Origin: Galaxea fascicularis
Lineage: Eukaryota; Cnidaria; Anthozoa; Scleractinia; Euphylliidae
Assembly: GCA_948470475.1 (NCBI GenBank)
Contig: OX419335.1
Span: 21,484,499-21,548,498 of the forward strand
Direction of reading: 5' to 3'
Length of the DNA: 64,000 nt
Numbering within the stretch: the stretch's first letter is position 1; the number at the start of each line of letters is the position of its first letter. Of this stretch, positions 9,842 through 19,831 are shown in pieces. The translations under genes and the position numbers were made by a program. The notes under the pieces are model-generated. The model saw nothing but the letters and a program-made list of their open reading frames with translations, was not told the DNA's origin and searched no databases.

Positions 9842-11557
9842 CTGTGGCGTAGAAATAATTAATGGTATCAGTGTTAAGGAAATTAACCCTTTCACTCCCT
9901 CGCAATGTCATCACGATTGTCAAACAGACAGGTGATGAGAATAAAGAAAAATCAACCAGGGGATACTCTGCTTGATTTAACACAAAATTCTCAGAACTAA
10001 CATTATAAGCAATGTATGGCAGACAATAACCTGGAAGAAGAATTAACATATTGAGCGGATAGTGGGAGTGAAATAGTTAAATACCAATCCAAACTGCTAT
10101 CATTGTTTTCATACAAAATCCGTCTCATTCGCAATGGTGTAGTGTCTTAAAATGAGTGATGGAACAGAGAATTAACTCTGGAGTTATGTAAATTAAAGTG
10201 CTAATAGAAACCCATGAAAAACTCACTGGGCGTTAGCCCTAGTAAAGGGTATCAGGGAACCACACGAGGCAAAGAAAAAATTCTCATGACCTCGGTGGGA
10301 ATCGAACCCACGACCTCCGGATTAGATCTACCGTTGGTCTGCCGACTAAGCTACGAGGTCTGACAGAGAAAGTCGGGGACGATTAAGATGGTGAATCGCG
10401 GCGAAGAGAAAGTAAGGGTACATATATATGTTGTGCCGCGTAGCACTATAAACACATACAAATGATGGAACAGAGAATTAACTCTGGAGTGTAAATTAAC
10501 GCCCACTGTGTTTTTCATGGATTTCTATTAGCACTTCAGCTTAGTCGGCAGAGCAACGGTAGATCTAATCCGGAGGTCGTGGGTTCGATTCCCACCGAGG
10601 TCATAAGAATTTTTTCTTTGCCTCGTGTGGTTCCCTGATACCCTTTACTAGGGCTAACGCCCAGTGGGTTTTTCATGGGTTTCTATTAGCACAGAGAATT
10701 AACTCTGGAGTGTAAATTAAAGTGCTAATAGAAACCCATGAAAAACCCACTGGGCGTTAATTTACACTCCAGAGTTAATTCTCTGTTCCATCACTTGTAT
10801 GTGTTTCTAGTGCTACGCGGCACAACATATATATGTGTCTTAAAATGAGTTTCCAGATGTAGCTCTACTAATACAAAAACACGAGCGCGGCGTTTCTCGT
10901 TAATTTCTTTCAAGTCCGATAGACAAAATTCGTCTTATTCTCATGCCATCTCATCAACAACGTCTCATTCTCACTACAAAAACAAAATTGAATTTGCATA
11001 GCTACATTGAATGTCAATTTGAAGTCAAAACAGTGTCCCCTGGTCTTCTTTCAAGTTCAAGTTGATAGTTGCATTTTAGTTTCTAGAAAAGTGTTTATCT
11101 TCTTGTGTCCAAATAGAACAATAGTAAAAGCTGATCGAGAGAAGTTCTTGGTGTTGAAATTCGCTTTATATGGTTCACATGTGAAAAGGAGTAGTTCACG
11201 CAAGAAACTCCGTTCGGAACAGATTGTGGTATCTTAAAAATTTTGTAATCAAGTGAAGAAATGTTCCTCACCCTAAAAGGAAAAAGGAGATTGCTATGAA
11301 TAACGGAGTTTTTGGATCTTGCAGACGTGATTGATTTGAGACTTACTTTCAAGGTTAACAATGTTTGGCTCAGAGCTGCTGTCAGTCTTGTCTGGCATAG
11401 TTGTAAAGTCCCAATCTGCTTCATAAAAACAAACAAAAATATCATTGAAAGATCAGGACATATATCATCATGGACATAACTTCATCCAGTCATTTCTTCC
11501 TGGAGTTATAGAGGATTTCTTTATGTTGAAACGAAACCTTAACGTTTTTAAGCCATC

Positions 11558-11589
<32 letters not shown>

Positions 11590-11927
11590 TGTCGTCACTA
11601 TGATCAATAGTTATACAACACATTAATGTTTATTGAAGCTTTAATATGACTTTTCAGAGACAACAGTAAATACTATAAAAAACTCTAAATGATAACAACA
11701 ATCAGACTTGTATACTTTTTTGTCATGAAATGTGCTTTTTCCTACAAAAAACCTTTGTTCAACTTACTTACTTAATTATGCAGTGATTTAACAATCTCAT
11801 ATATCTTACCAGGTTGCGTTGTTCCTTCGTTTTCTCTTGGTTGGCGTACGTCATCAACTGTCACATAAAGGTTGCAACAAAAACAACGAAACATAGCTGC
11901 CTTGACAACGAAGAATGTGCGCCTCAC
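9531..11927 (-). CDS. Gene B: death-domain protein, ectodomain not found
   Basis: Three exons with compatible phases: 11810-11927 (phase 0 to 1), 11347-11415 (1-1) and 9531-9841 (phase 1, stop). They match the cytoplasmic half of the receptor plan of genes A, C and D. Reading from the first in-frame ATG (11894-11892) gives about 154 residues: a Cys-rich start (MFRCFCCN), a polar linker and a death domain. I found no Cys-rich exon, transmembrane helix or 22-codon signal exon between 11927 and 15100 on this strand. It may be a cytosolic adaptor-like derivative of a receptor, a receptor whose 5' exons lie farther away, or a decaying copy. The N-terminal Cys cluster could be lipidated; that is speculation. 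Confidence 0.6.
10287..10360 (-). repeat. tRNA-like SINE head
   Basis: Reverse-strand copy of the 407-480 unit with intact acceptor stem, A-box and B-box, one or two changes in the D/anticodon region. Confidence 0.8.
10538..10603 (+). repeat. tRNA-like SINE head, 5' truncated
   Basis: Starts at the A-box (AGCTTAGTCGG) and runs through the B-box to CGAGGTCA; the GACCTCG 5' strand of the acceptor stem is missing. Confidence 0.75.
11347..11415 (-). CDS. Gene B linker exon
   Basis: A 69-bp phase 1-1 exon with acceptor GAAGCAG and donor GTAAGT. It encodes WDFTTMPDKTDSSSEPNIVN, polar and acidic, in the position of the linker exons of A and C. Confidence 0.65.
11559..11589. repeat. (TCA)n microsatellite
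   Basis: Ten or so uninterrupted TCA units in the gene B intron. Confidence 0.95.
11810..11927 (-). CDS. Gene B first visible coding exon
   Basis: Acceptor GATTTCAG and donor GTAAGA enclose 118 bp, phase 0 to 1. The frame reads VRRTFFVVKAAMFRCFCCN and then a charged tail ending GTTQP. It corresponds to the juxtamembrane end of exon 2 in genes A and C, with no hydrophobic helix in front. An in-frame stop just upstream means either splicing from an unseen exon or initiation at the internal ATG. Confidence 0.55.
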
Positions 11928-12134
11928 CTGAAATCAATTGGAATGTCATTTAAGATTTAAGTTCGAGCAATGTGGCGAACTACCCGTTTGAAAAGTAAGA
12001 ACATTGCAAACTATTCTAAAAAGTAAACTACAGTAGCAGTTAAGTACTGATATAATTGAGTTTTGAACAAGAGCCATAATAGCATTTTCTACACCTTTCG
12101 ACGGTGCCTGCGAAGTTGGCTTGGAGTGGCGCAC

Positions 12135-14640
12135 GAGTTTAAGATCGGGTTGCAGTCGAGTTTTACTTAAAATGAGTAGCGCTCAGTTCAAACGTGAAAT
12201 GCATCAGAATAGCTTTCATTTCAAGTGTAGTTAAATGCAATATGCTGCCAAGCAAAGTGCACTTGGCTTCGATTGAAAATTCACATGAACTGACATTATT
12301 CTAAAACTAACATGACAGGGTTAATGTTCAACCATCGCGTAACTATTTTGTTAAAAATGTACGGCTTTCAGCTCATGTGGACACGTTCATTCGTGAGGTA
12401 TTCTTGTCACACTAGCCCATTATCCCATAAGCTTCATATTTTCATATTTTGTGAAAAGCTGTGCTTCAGCTTGAATCTCGTAGATACATATTAAAGACAA
12501 CTGTTCGATACATCACGTTCCCTTGCGTTTCATGAAAAGGGCCCAGCCTAATTTATGATTGAATGACAGGATTCAAGGACAGGAACGCGAATTAATACAC
12601 GGTTATTTTACTGAGAAATGGGAAGACCAACGTAACTATAAGGTTCTGAAGGTAAACAATATAAACATAACGGACGGGTGACTAAAAAGAGCAAAGTCCT
12701 ATTAGCACAGCAATTTTGTTTCTTTGACCAGACCTGTTACCTGTCACTTCCTTCTTTGAAATCCTGTATTTCATTATAACTTACCGACGGTTTTTCTTTC
12801 TTCCTTTATTACTATTATTATCCTGACCTTTTTTAATGTTTTATCTTTTTTAATCCAGTTTGGTTGTGTATACATTGGCTTTTCGCCACTGATTCAGCAG
12901 TTTTCAAAATAATTGTTGATTAATCCGGCCATTCACACAAGCACATGTACAGCGCATTCGGAGAAAACACATGTAGCAGCCGTAAAACACATGGAGGCCA
13001 CGAGCTCAGTTGTGCCGGTTTCTTAAAACTCCGGTGAACATTTGGGATCGGAGACGTATTTCACTATTAATTGGTACTAGCCTTTTGGACAAGCAAGCCC
13101 GATGTTTTTCTCAGTTTTACAGCGTGCTTTCTAAAAAGAGTTCTTAAATATTTAAACCGAATTCCTGGTAATAAACCTAGTGCACATAAAATAGTTTTCC
13201 AGGCCGGAAACGTTTTCGGAAGTTTCGAGAATTACACGCGTGGTCTTGGCATTTGGAGGGTGGCGCAAGTTTTGTTAGCCAATCACAGATTTCGTGCTCT
13301 GCTCGGTGAGTAAAAACCGCTATGAACGATTTGAATTTGATGACTGAACCAACAACACATACAGACCGCACACTCACAGACACAATTTTAAAGATGTCGA
13401 GTGAAGAGAACTCCTCATGTCAATACAAACTTAAAGCCCTAATTTAAACGACTTGGTTACTAGATCTTAAGCTTACTATCACAAGAAACCTGTTTTGCTG
13501 GAGTGATGACAGCTACTTTCAGATTGCGGCCCACTTTGAATACTATCAACCTTATGAACTCTGTTTTCGATTACTTATTGCGTTCAGAAAGTTAACTGGC
13601 CGCAAAACGCCCGACGTAAAGAGGACATGAACTTCACATAACCTACCTAAGATTTGTCCACAAACCTTCCAGACAACGCGGCCTAGTCGGAACGCAGAAC
13701 ACAATTTCTGTAAAAGTTAATTGCAATCTCAAATCACGTTCTGATTGCTAATTGTTTTGGCCTCTTTTACTTTGATTGGTCCTGTAACGACACATGATGC
13801 AGCTGAGAAAATTTCGTGGCTCCTCTTGTTGTGGTGTTGAAGCTGATCCAGTCCGATGCTGTGAAATCTTTGAAGTGATTACTCAGAAATTCTGTGGTAA
13901 TCTTGTCTTCCCTAAAAGAATTAGCTTACTAAACCCTGTGCCTCATTCTTTCAAAAATTAAAGTAGGAAGTCAAGATAAGGGATTCCGCTACACGTCTGA
14001 AACATGCTTCTTCGTGCTTCGGTATTCTGTCAAAAGTCAGTTCAAAAGTCGCGATTAAATTTTCTATATGGAATTTTCAGGTACAAGCTGATGCAATAAT
14101 TGGTAATATGACTTTTGAACATGAGCAGTCTGGTTACCCGAAAGAATTGCATTCTGATTTAATTTAGCTTATCTGTTTTAAGGTTTACATTACAAGACAG
14201 TTGGAACAACTCCAAACCGTGACCAATCCTTGAGTTGATAATCGCACGATTTACCGAATAATTAAAAATTAAACTGATTCGAACCATATGCAAGTTCCCG
14301 TGAAAACAACAACTGTCTGAACAGCATGCGCAAGAGGTAAGCACTTGTTCATTTTTGAAACAATCAGGATATGATAGTCTGGACCCTGTCAATCATCTAA
14401 TACAACATACCACTGATTGCCAGGTGAAGTTATCTAAATTCTAAATTAAAAATTCTATTTGAGAATACTTTCTGTACACTGTATGGTTAAACAAACCTTC
14501 CACGAAAATTGCTTGCTTTTCAAGTGCAACACGGCAAACCTACGCTAAGCGTTGGAATTTTCGGATAACTATTATATACAACTGAACCTGGTTTAGAAGT
14601 TGTTCTTCGTTTCCTATTTGTGCTGTCAGTTGATAGTGTA
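12135..14640. other. Intergenic, no gene recognised
   Basis: Short frames only. A frame at 13071-13313 (plus) ends at a donor-like GGTGAGT and is preceded by nothing recognisable; an AGCCAATCACAG CCAAT-type sequence lies at about 13279. I searched this interval for missing 5' exons of gene B and found none. Confidence 0.4.
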
Positions 14641-15084
14641 TTAAACATGGTGATTCCATATTTGAAGAATTTCCTTGATCAAGTGTGCAAGTGTAATACG
14701 ATAAAAGTCAGACACCAAAAGTTTACTAAACCAGCCATAACGACTGATTCTTTCGTTTCCAGCCTTGAAAACGGTGGTCACAGCTAGCCTGACAAAACCG
14801 TAAATTCCTAAAACTGAACTGAACTGACGAGTAAATCGCATCTTATAAGCAGCACAAACGTTGTCGATGGTAAATTGACTACTAAACACACAATGCACGG
14901 CTGTCTTAGACAAAGTGTTAAAAAAGTTTATATATATATGTAGTAACGGTAAAATGGCTTCGAAGAAACTGTGCTTTAGAAATGACAACGAGGGCGCTTC
15001 CCTAAGTCGCAAACAAGTGACTGTCAATCTACAAGCAGCAACTGAAAGTTGATCGATGGTGGCCGCCATGGCTCGATCTTCCAT
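14641..15084 (-). CDS. Unidentified 147-residue open frame
   Basis: Continuous frame from ATG to TAA on the minus strand, starting MEDRAMAATIDQLS. Its start lies beside a GCCGCCATGG sequence. It has several hydrophobic stretches but no motif I recognise and no paralogue in the window. In AT-rich DNA a frame of this length can arise by chance, so it is listed as a weak candidate. Confidence 0.2.
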   Translation of the reverse strand: MEDRAMAATIDQLSVAACRLTVTCLRLREAPSLSFLKHSFFEAILPLLHIYINFFNTLSKTAVHCVFSSQFTIDNVCAAYKMRFTRQFSSVLGIYGFVRLAVTTVFKAGNERISRYGWFSKLLVSDFYRITLAHLIKEILQIWNHHV

Positions 15085-15304
15085 CGAATAGTATTTTACT
15101 TGTTGTCTCTAATATCTAAAATACTGTGTGAGGTATGCTGTTAACAACAGTTGCTGTCACAAACTAAGGCTCAGATCAAACGCCATAATTCACGTGAGGC
15201 GAATTAAACTCAGTCATTAAGTTCATGTGAAGTCCTGCATTTGACTCAATTCAGTTCGACTGAATTCATTTGGAATTTGTATAGGAAATCACACGACATA
15301 GAGT

Positions 15305-15570
15305 ACAATTCAGGATTAAAAGGTACGGGTGATTTTGAAAGTTCTCAAAATTGCAAGAGCCTTTAGGCGAGTGCAATTTGAGAACTTTCAAAATCCCGAA
15401 TTGTGCGAGAAGGTCGTGCGATTTTTTATTTATAGTACATTCAACAAAATTACGAACTTACGCACCGTTGTCATGGAAACTTAATAGGTACGCCTACGGA
15501 GTGCTATTTGAGATTATCTGTATTGCTCTCGACCAGTCAGAATTGAGTAATTTTGTTGAGTGTACTGTAA
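15305..15570. repeat. Two adjacent foldbacks
   Basis: The first pairs GATTTTGAAAGTTCTCAAAA (from 15331) with its complement ending near 15395. The second pairs TAGTACATTCAACAAAATTA (from about 15431) with its complement near 15546-15568. Probably one MITE-like insertion. A CAACATGGCCGCCATGACATCA word follows at 15625. Confidence 0.65.
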
Positions 15571-15934
15571 GCATAAAAAAAAGTCTAGTTTCCAGTGGAG
15601 AGGCAGGCTATTGTTCTTATCAGCCAACATGGCCGCCATGACATCACATGCAAACCAGCAATATGTCTAGCTTAGATTATTTTAGCTGCATGCTCTCAGT
15701 AATCTTTATCTGTGAAGGAGCACTGTGTAACTACGCTATCATACAGATCAGGAAAGACTAATATGACTGAAGAGTTGTTAGCGTGCTCCTCCACCTGGAG
15801 ACTAACCTGTGATCAAATGAATAGGGTGTAGTCTCTAAAGAAACTGTACGTGGTGCTGTGTCGGTAGGGAAGTAGTACACAAGAATTTGGTTTCATCAAT
15901 GGAGTTGATAATGTAAAATTGACCACCGTACAGG

Positions 15935-15983
15935 GATTCCAAAAGCTGACATTTCGAGCGTCAGCCCCTCATCAGAGCGAATC
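15935..15983 (-). ncRNA. Hammerhead ribozyme-like motif of the Penelope-like element
   Basis: On the minus strand, in order: GATTCGCT, the core CTGATGA (15975-15969), a short stem II, GAAA (15955-15952), TGT, C, then AGCTTTTGGAATC. GATTC/GAATC and GCT/AGC pair to form stem I, and A-T plus T-G pairs in ATGT make a two-bp stem III, so the predicted cut is after the C at 15948. Minimal hammerheads with tiny stem III are known in the terminal repeats of Penelope-like retroelements and work best as dimers. Stem II has only about three pairs including G-U, so activity is uncertain. Confidence 0.65.
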
Positions 15984-16071
15984 GAGGAATTATGGGTTGT
16001 GCGTAGTTTATTTAGTGGAGGAGGAGCTATGCTATTGGTGGTAACATGACAATGTGAAAAATTGGAACACA

Positions 16072-16305
16072 TTAGTTAAATGAAGAGCATTTGTTAATAT
16101 CGTGGGGATTAAGGGTGTCGATGTGGAAGATGAATTTTTGCTCTAGATTCTTGCAGCTTTCTGTCATACGTTGATGTAGGGAAAGGCCGCAGAGAGCCAT
16201 GTGTTCTTTGGAGTGGTTATGGAAATTATAAATGATAAGCAACTGGCTTAGATGCATCCTTGTTGTTCTTCTCAACGTCACAAAGGTGTTTGGGGAATCG
16301 GTCAC
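16072..16305 (-). mobile_element. Penelope-like retroelement, C-terminal fragment
   Basis: The 77-codon frame reads NFHNHSKEHMALCGLSLHQR, then ESCKNLEQKFIFHIDTLNPH and a final CSSFN. This is the typical end of the GIY-YIG-containing C-terminus of Penelope-like (Poseidon-type) reverse transcriptases: an HS-x-x-DM word, an NLEQKFI helix and a TLNPHGIN-like tail. The reverse transcriptase core and the GIY-YIG active site are not present, so the copy is 5' truncated. The hammerhead-like motif lies about 90 bp downstream, as expected for a terminal repeat. Confidence 0.75.
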
Positions 16306-16412
16306 CTAGTAATCGGTAATCTAATATCGGTAACCTGTGATCAGGTAAATTGTGGTAACCTGATCAGTAATCTGTGATTGGCAATCAGTAACCTGTGATC
16401 AAGTGTTCCTTG
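16304..16412. repeat. Degenerate GTAACCTGTGATCA repeats
   Basis: The words TAACCTGTGATCA and AATCGGTAATC/AATCAGTAA repeat several times. A further copy of TAACCTGTGATCA is on the other side of the Penelope-like fragment near 15804, so the element may have landed inside this array. Confidence 0.6.
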
Positions 16413-16916
16413 GGGGAAACGGGGGGTGGTTGTGAATGAGGGGGGAAAGGAAAGAAGGTTAAGAACGCCTGACCTCGGTTTACCTCCAGACCTGTCATGT
16501 TATCACCCTAAGAATGACACTGACTCTTCGTCTGTCCCCTTTCCAGTCTATAGATTCCAGATTTACAGCTGTACCGAAGGCCTCGTGTCATTTGATAACC
16601 ATCCCTACAGTCACATCATTTGGACCTTGTGTAACAAGATCCTGCCACCACAAAGTATTTCAGTTTAGAACTTGATTTCTTACAAATTACAGTAAATTTG
16701 CTCTCACTAAGGTGCTGGTGAAAATAGGAGCAGCTGGTGTTTGGATACTTTAATTCCAACCAGAATGACTGTTTGTCAGTTGTGAATGAAATTTGATTTC
16801 TAATTTAATTGCTTTCCTATTATGACTGTGGCATAGCGCCGTCATCATGCAACTTGTTCCTGTCACCTATTGCTTTGAAGTCCACATCCCATGGTCTTAA
16901 ATGCTACTTTGTTGGC

Positions 16917-17421
16917 AAATTGAGCCTTGGCTTCCTTGGTCAGTGGTGATCAGAGATTGCAGAACACCGCGGCAAGATTAACTATGTGCATGAAGAAGAC
17001 ATATCATATTACTCCTGTTCTTAAAAAGTTGCACTGGCTTCCTGTTAATGACAGAATAACTTTTAAGTTACTATTGCTTACGTACAAATCTCTTAATGGC
17101 CTTGCCCCGGTGTATATTAATGAACTGTTGTATCATTACATGCCCTGCCGTTCTCTTCGGTCCAGTGACTCCAACTTCCTTGCTATTCCGAAGACTGCTA
17201 CAATTACCTACGGAGATAGATCTTTTGCGGCAATTGCTCTAAAGTTATGGAATCAGCTACCGCTTGCCATTAGACAAAGCGACAGTGTTGATAGTTTTAA
17301 AAGGGCTATGAAAACGTACCTGTTTCGTGAGAGCTCTCTTTTTTGAGTTGTAAAAAGCATCGAGACATTTTATATGTAGAATGCGTTTTTAAGAACTTTA
17401 ATTATTATTATTATTATTATT
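16917..17421 (+). mobile_element. LINE 3' end, CR1/L2-like reverse transcriptase C-terminus
   Basis: Open frame 16927-17346 carries the conserved thumb/C-terminal signature (RLQNTAARL, then PVLKKLHWLPVNDRITFKLL, YKSLNGLAP, RSFAAIALKLWNQLP). It is 5' truncated, lacks the YADD box, and ends in an (ATT)n tail at 17400-17421, as in CR1/L2-type elements. It lies in an intron of the CRYZ pseudogene where exons are missing. Confidence 0.9.
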
Positions 17422-17654
17422 TATCTTTGTATGGATGTCTGCTTCTGGGCCTGCACCAGGAATTGCAACAGCTATACTGGTCCCCTAAATTACAAACCTG
17501 TTTTAGAACCACATAGTATATTAATTTTAGTATGACACAAGGGGAATATGAATATAAAGGTCATAATGATAATGATTATTGTTTTTACAGTATCTAAGGT
17601 CTCGTCCACTCTCTTTCCCCCTCAACACCCCTTCCTCTTCCCATGTTGGAATGT

Positions 17655-17825
17655 CGGTTATGATGATGATGGTGACGATGACATTGGCAATGGTCATGCA
17701 GGTGACAATGGAAATGGGGATGGTGATGAAGATGGTGAAGGTAATGGCGTTGGAGATGCCGATGCCAATAGCAAGTGATGGTGTGATACTGAAGGTGATG
17801 GTGATGATGATGTGGATGAGGTTCA
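17655..17825. repeat. Imperfect GATGGTGATGA low-complexity tract
   Basis: GAT/GGT/AAT triplet-rich sequence; the frames across it are artefacts of composition. Confidence 0.85.
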
Positions 17826-19366
17826 TATGGGCCCTGGAAACCCTGGAAAGTACTTAAATTTTAGTTGACCATTTTCCAGGACTGCAGAGCCTTGAAAATT
17901 GTAGAATATCCTGGAACACCCTGGAATTTTGCAAACTTAAGCAATAAGGTTTTCTTGGAAGCCATTTGGAGCTGTCAAAAACTGAAAAATACAAAGTTTG
18001 CGATCATGTCCATGTGGATCCTCTCCTGGAATAAAATTTTCTGAGGCCTAGAAAAGTACTGGAATTTTTCTAAATAACATGTACAAACCTTGTGTAGATA
18101 AGATGAGAAACATACCAATATAGACAATAATTATTATAATGAAGGATAATGTTGTCATTTGTGACAATTAATGATTTTCACATTGACTTGACTACCATGA
18201 TTATATAATGATAATTTTGGCAAAAACAAAACTTCAGCATGTTAGATTGTTGGTCTTTGAATATGGTGTGAATGGACTATCATATTACATGCAGGCTACA
18301 AGACAGGAGAGACACTTTTGATTCATGAAGCAAGTGGTGGGGTAGGTATACTTATATAGCATTATACATTAAGTTATTTTTAATTACTGGAAGTCCTTGT
18401 GTTTAAAAGACTGCCATGCATATGAATGAGCTTAAAAATATTAATTCTGGGATCACCATCGGAGCACATGGTAAATGCACTTAATGCATAATCACCATCA
18501 AAATTGACTGCCACATGCTATTATTTGTAAGTTTATGATAGATGCAGAGCCACATTGTGGAGATATCATTATCATTATTGTTAATATTATTATCATCATT
18601 AAATAACTGAGCTAAATTTGTAAAGGAATCCGCAGTACTACAGAACAAATGGGTTAGAGTGGAATTTTGCAGGCTAAACAAGATTTAAAACTTTTTGTTT
18701 AATTTGTGTGTGAAGTTGTTAGGAGCATGTTACTTTTTTGACGAATTCCAGAATGACGTCCACCTTTATATATGTTTTTTTCCCAATTCAGGTTGGCTTA
18801 GCAGCTGTGCAGTTGGCAAGTGCTTATGAGATGAAGGTTATAGGGACTGTAGGGACGACTGAAGGTGAAAATGCAGTGAAGCAAGCTAGCGCTTCCCTGG
18901 TATTCAACCATAGACAGGATAGATATGTGCAACAAATTCCTGTGGGTGTTACTGCTTACACAGATAAATATAAATATAAAGCTGTCATTAATGGAAACCT
19001 TAAAGTGCCCATAACCCTAAAATTTTTGTTTTGCTAAAATAAATCTTTCCACCTGTTCAAAACACATTGCGGCCTTTTTTTCCCTTTCCCTTTTAAATAA
19101 ATCCTGCCTTTTTATAGGCTTCAAAATTTTCGGAAAACTAAGCATTGTTTTTGTTTCACGACCGAGCCAGAGGGAGAGTGGATCAATTCCTGATTTTGCC
19201 ACCATGTTTACAAAGAGTTAATGCTATGCAAATCAGTTAAGGATTTGTATGAACTACAAGAATGTCATTGTTTAAGTGCATTCTCTGTGCATTCTTCAAG
19301 CACATGTAGCAATGATGCAAGACTATTTACACACATTATATAGTATTTTTAGAAGGAGGGGATTGC

Positions 19367-19831
19367 ATGTCTTCATACAAAAAGTTGTGTTCAGCAAACT
19401 CTGCAATGTATATTAAACCAGCAACTACAGGGACTATGATAGGAGCTTTGAAGCTTGGCCTGTTAGTTCCTCAGGCGATCTATTTTCTGTCTGGAGTCTA
19501 TAATAGTTATGAAGTGGTTTCAAGAGGTATACCATCGAGTATCCCACGAGCCGCTTGTACAGGTGTAATTTTTAGATGGTCCTATACAATCAATGCGGTT
19601 TACGATAAGAAGGTTTGGTGGAATACCGACGAATATACATTGGCTTTCCTGTATTCTGATTGGCTATATTCTCTATGGCATGGTATAAAAGTGGGTACTT
19701 GTTACATACTCCTTGGGGGTAAATTTAAGTGTGCAGAGGAGGACCACCGGCTTCATTTTGCGTGGTCTGGATTTAGACTAGAGATCTCGGCTGATTCACC
19801 TAAGGGTTCTGCCCCTTTGGTTTTTTCTTGA
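19367..19831 (+). CDS. Unidentified 154-residue open frame in a CRYZ intron
   Basis: Frame from ATG to TGA with several Trp, Tyr and Gly residues (for example YLFSGVYN-like and WYSLWHG-like patches). No domain recognised. It lies in the long intron between CRYZ remnants 3 and 4, whose 2.9 kb probably contain an inserted element ending near the TTAA array at 21712, so this could be a degraded transposon protein. It could also be chance. Confidence 0.25.
   Translation: MSSYKKLCSANSAMYIKPATTGTMIGALKLGLLVPQAIYFLSGVYNSYEVVSRGIPSSIPRAACTGVIFRWSYTINAVYDKKVWWNTDEYTLAFLYSDWLYSLWHGIKVGTCYILLGGKFKCAEEDHRLHFAWSGFRLEISADSPKGSAPLVFS

Larger units (their letters stand above)
10142..10850. mobile_element. 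Composite tRNA-derived SINE with 16-bp target duplication
   Basis: A perfect 16-bp direct repeat, GTGTCTTAAAATGAGT, flanks the insert (10142-10157 and 10835-10850). Inside are two tRNA-like heads in opposite orientation (10287-10360 minus, 10538-10603 plus, the latter lacking the first acceptor-stem strand) and several direct and inverted copies of the TTAACTCTGGAGTGTAAATT segment. The structure suggests template switching or an inverted dimer during one retroposition event upstream of, and oriented across, gene B intron 2. Confidence 0.85.

Noticed and set aside
11946..12134. Transmembrane exon of gene B
   Set aside because: The hydrophobic part is interrupted by polar residues, and no donor joins it in phase to 11927.
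17527..17857. Met/Val/Asp-rich and Ile/Thr-rich frames
   Set aside because: Low-complexity GAT/GGT triplets read in different frames.
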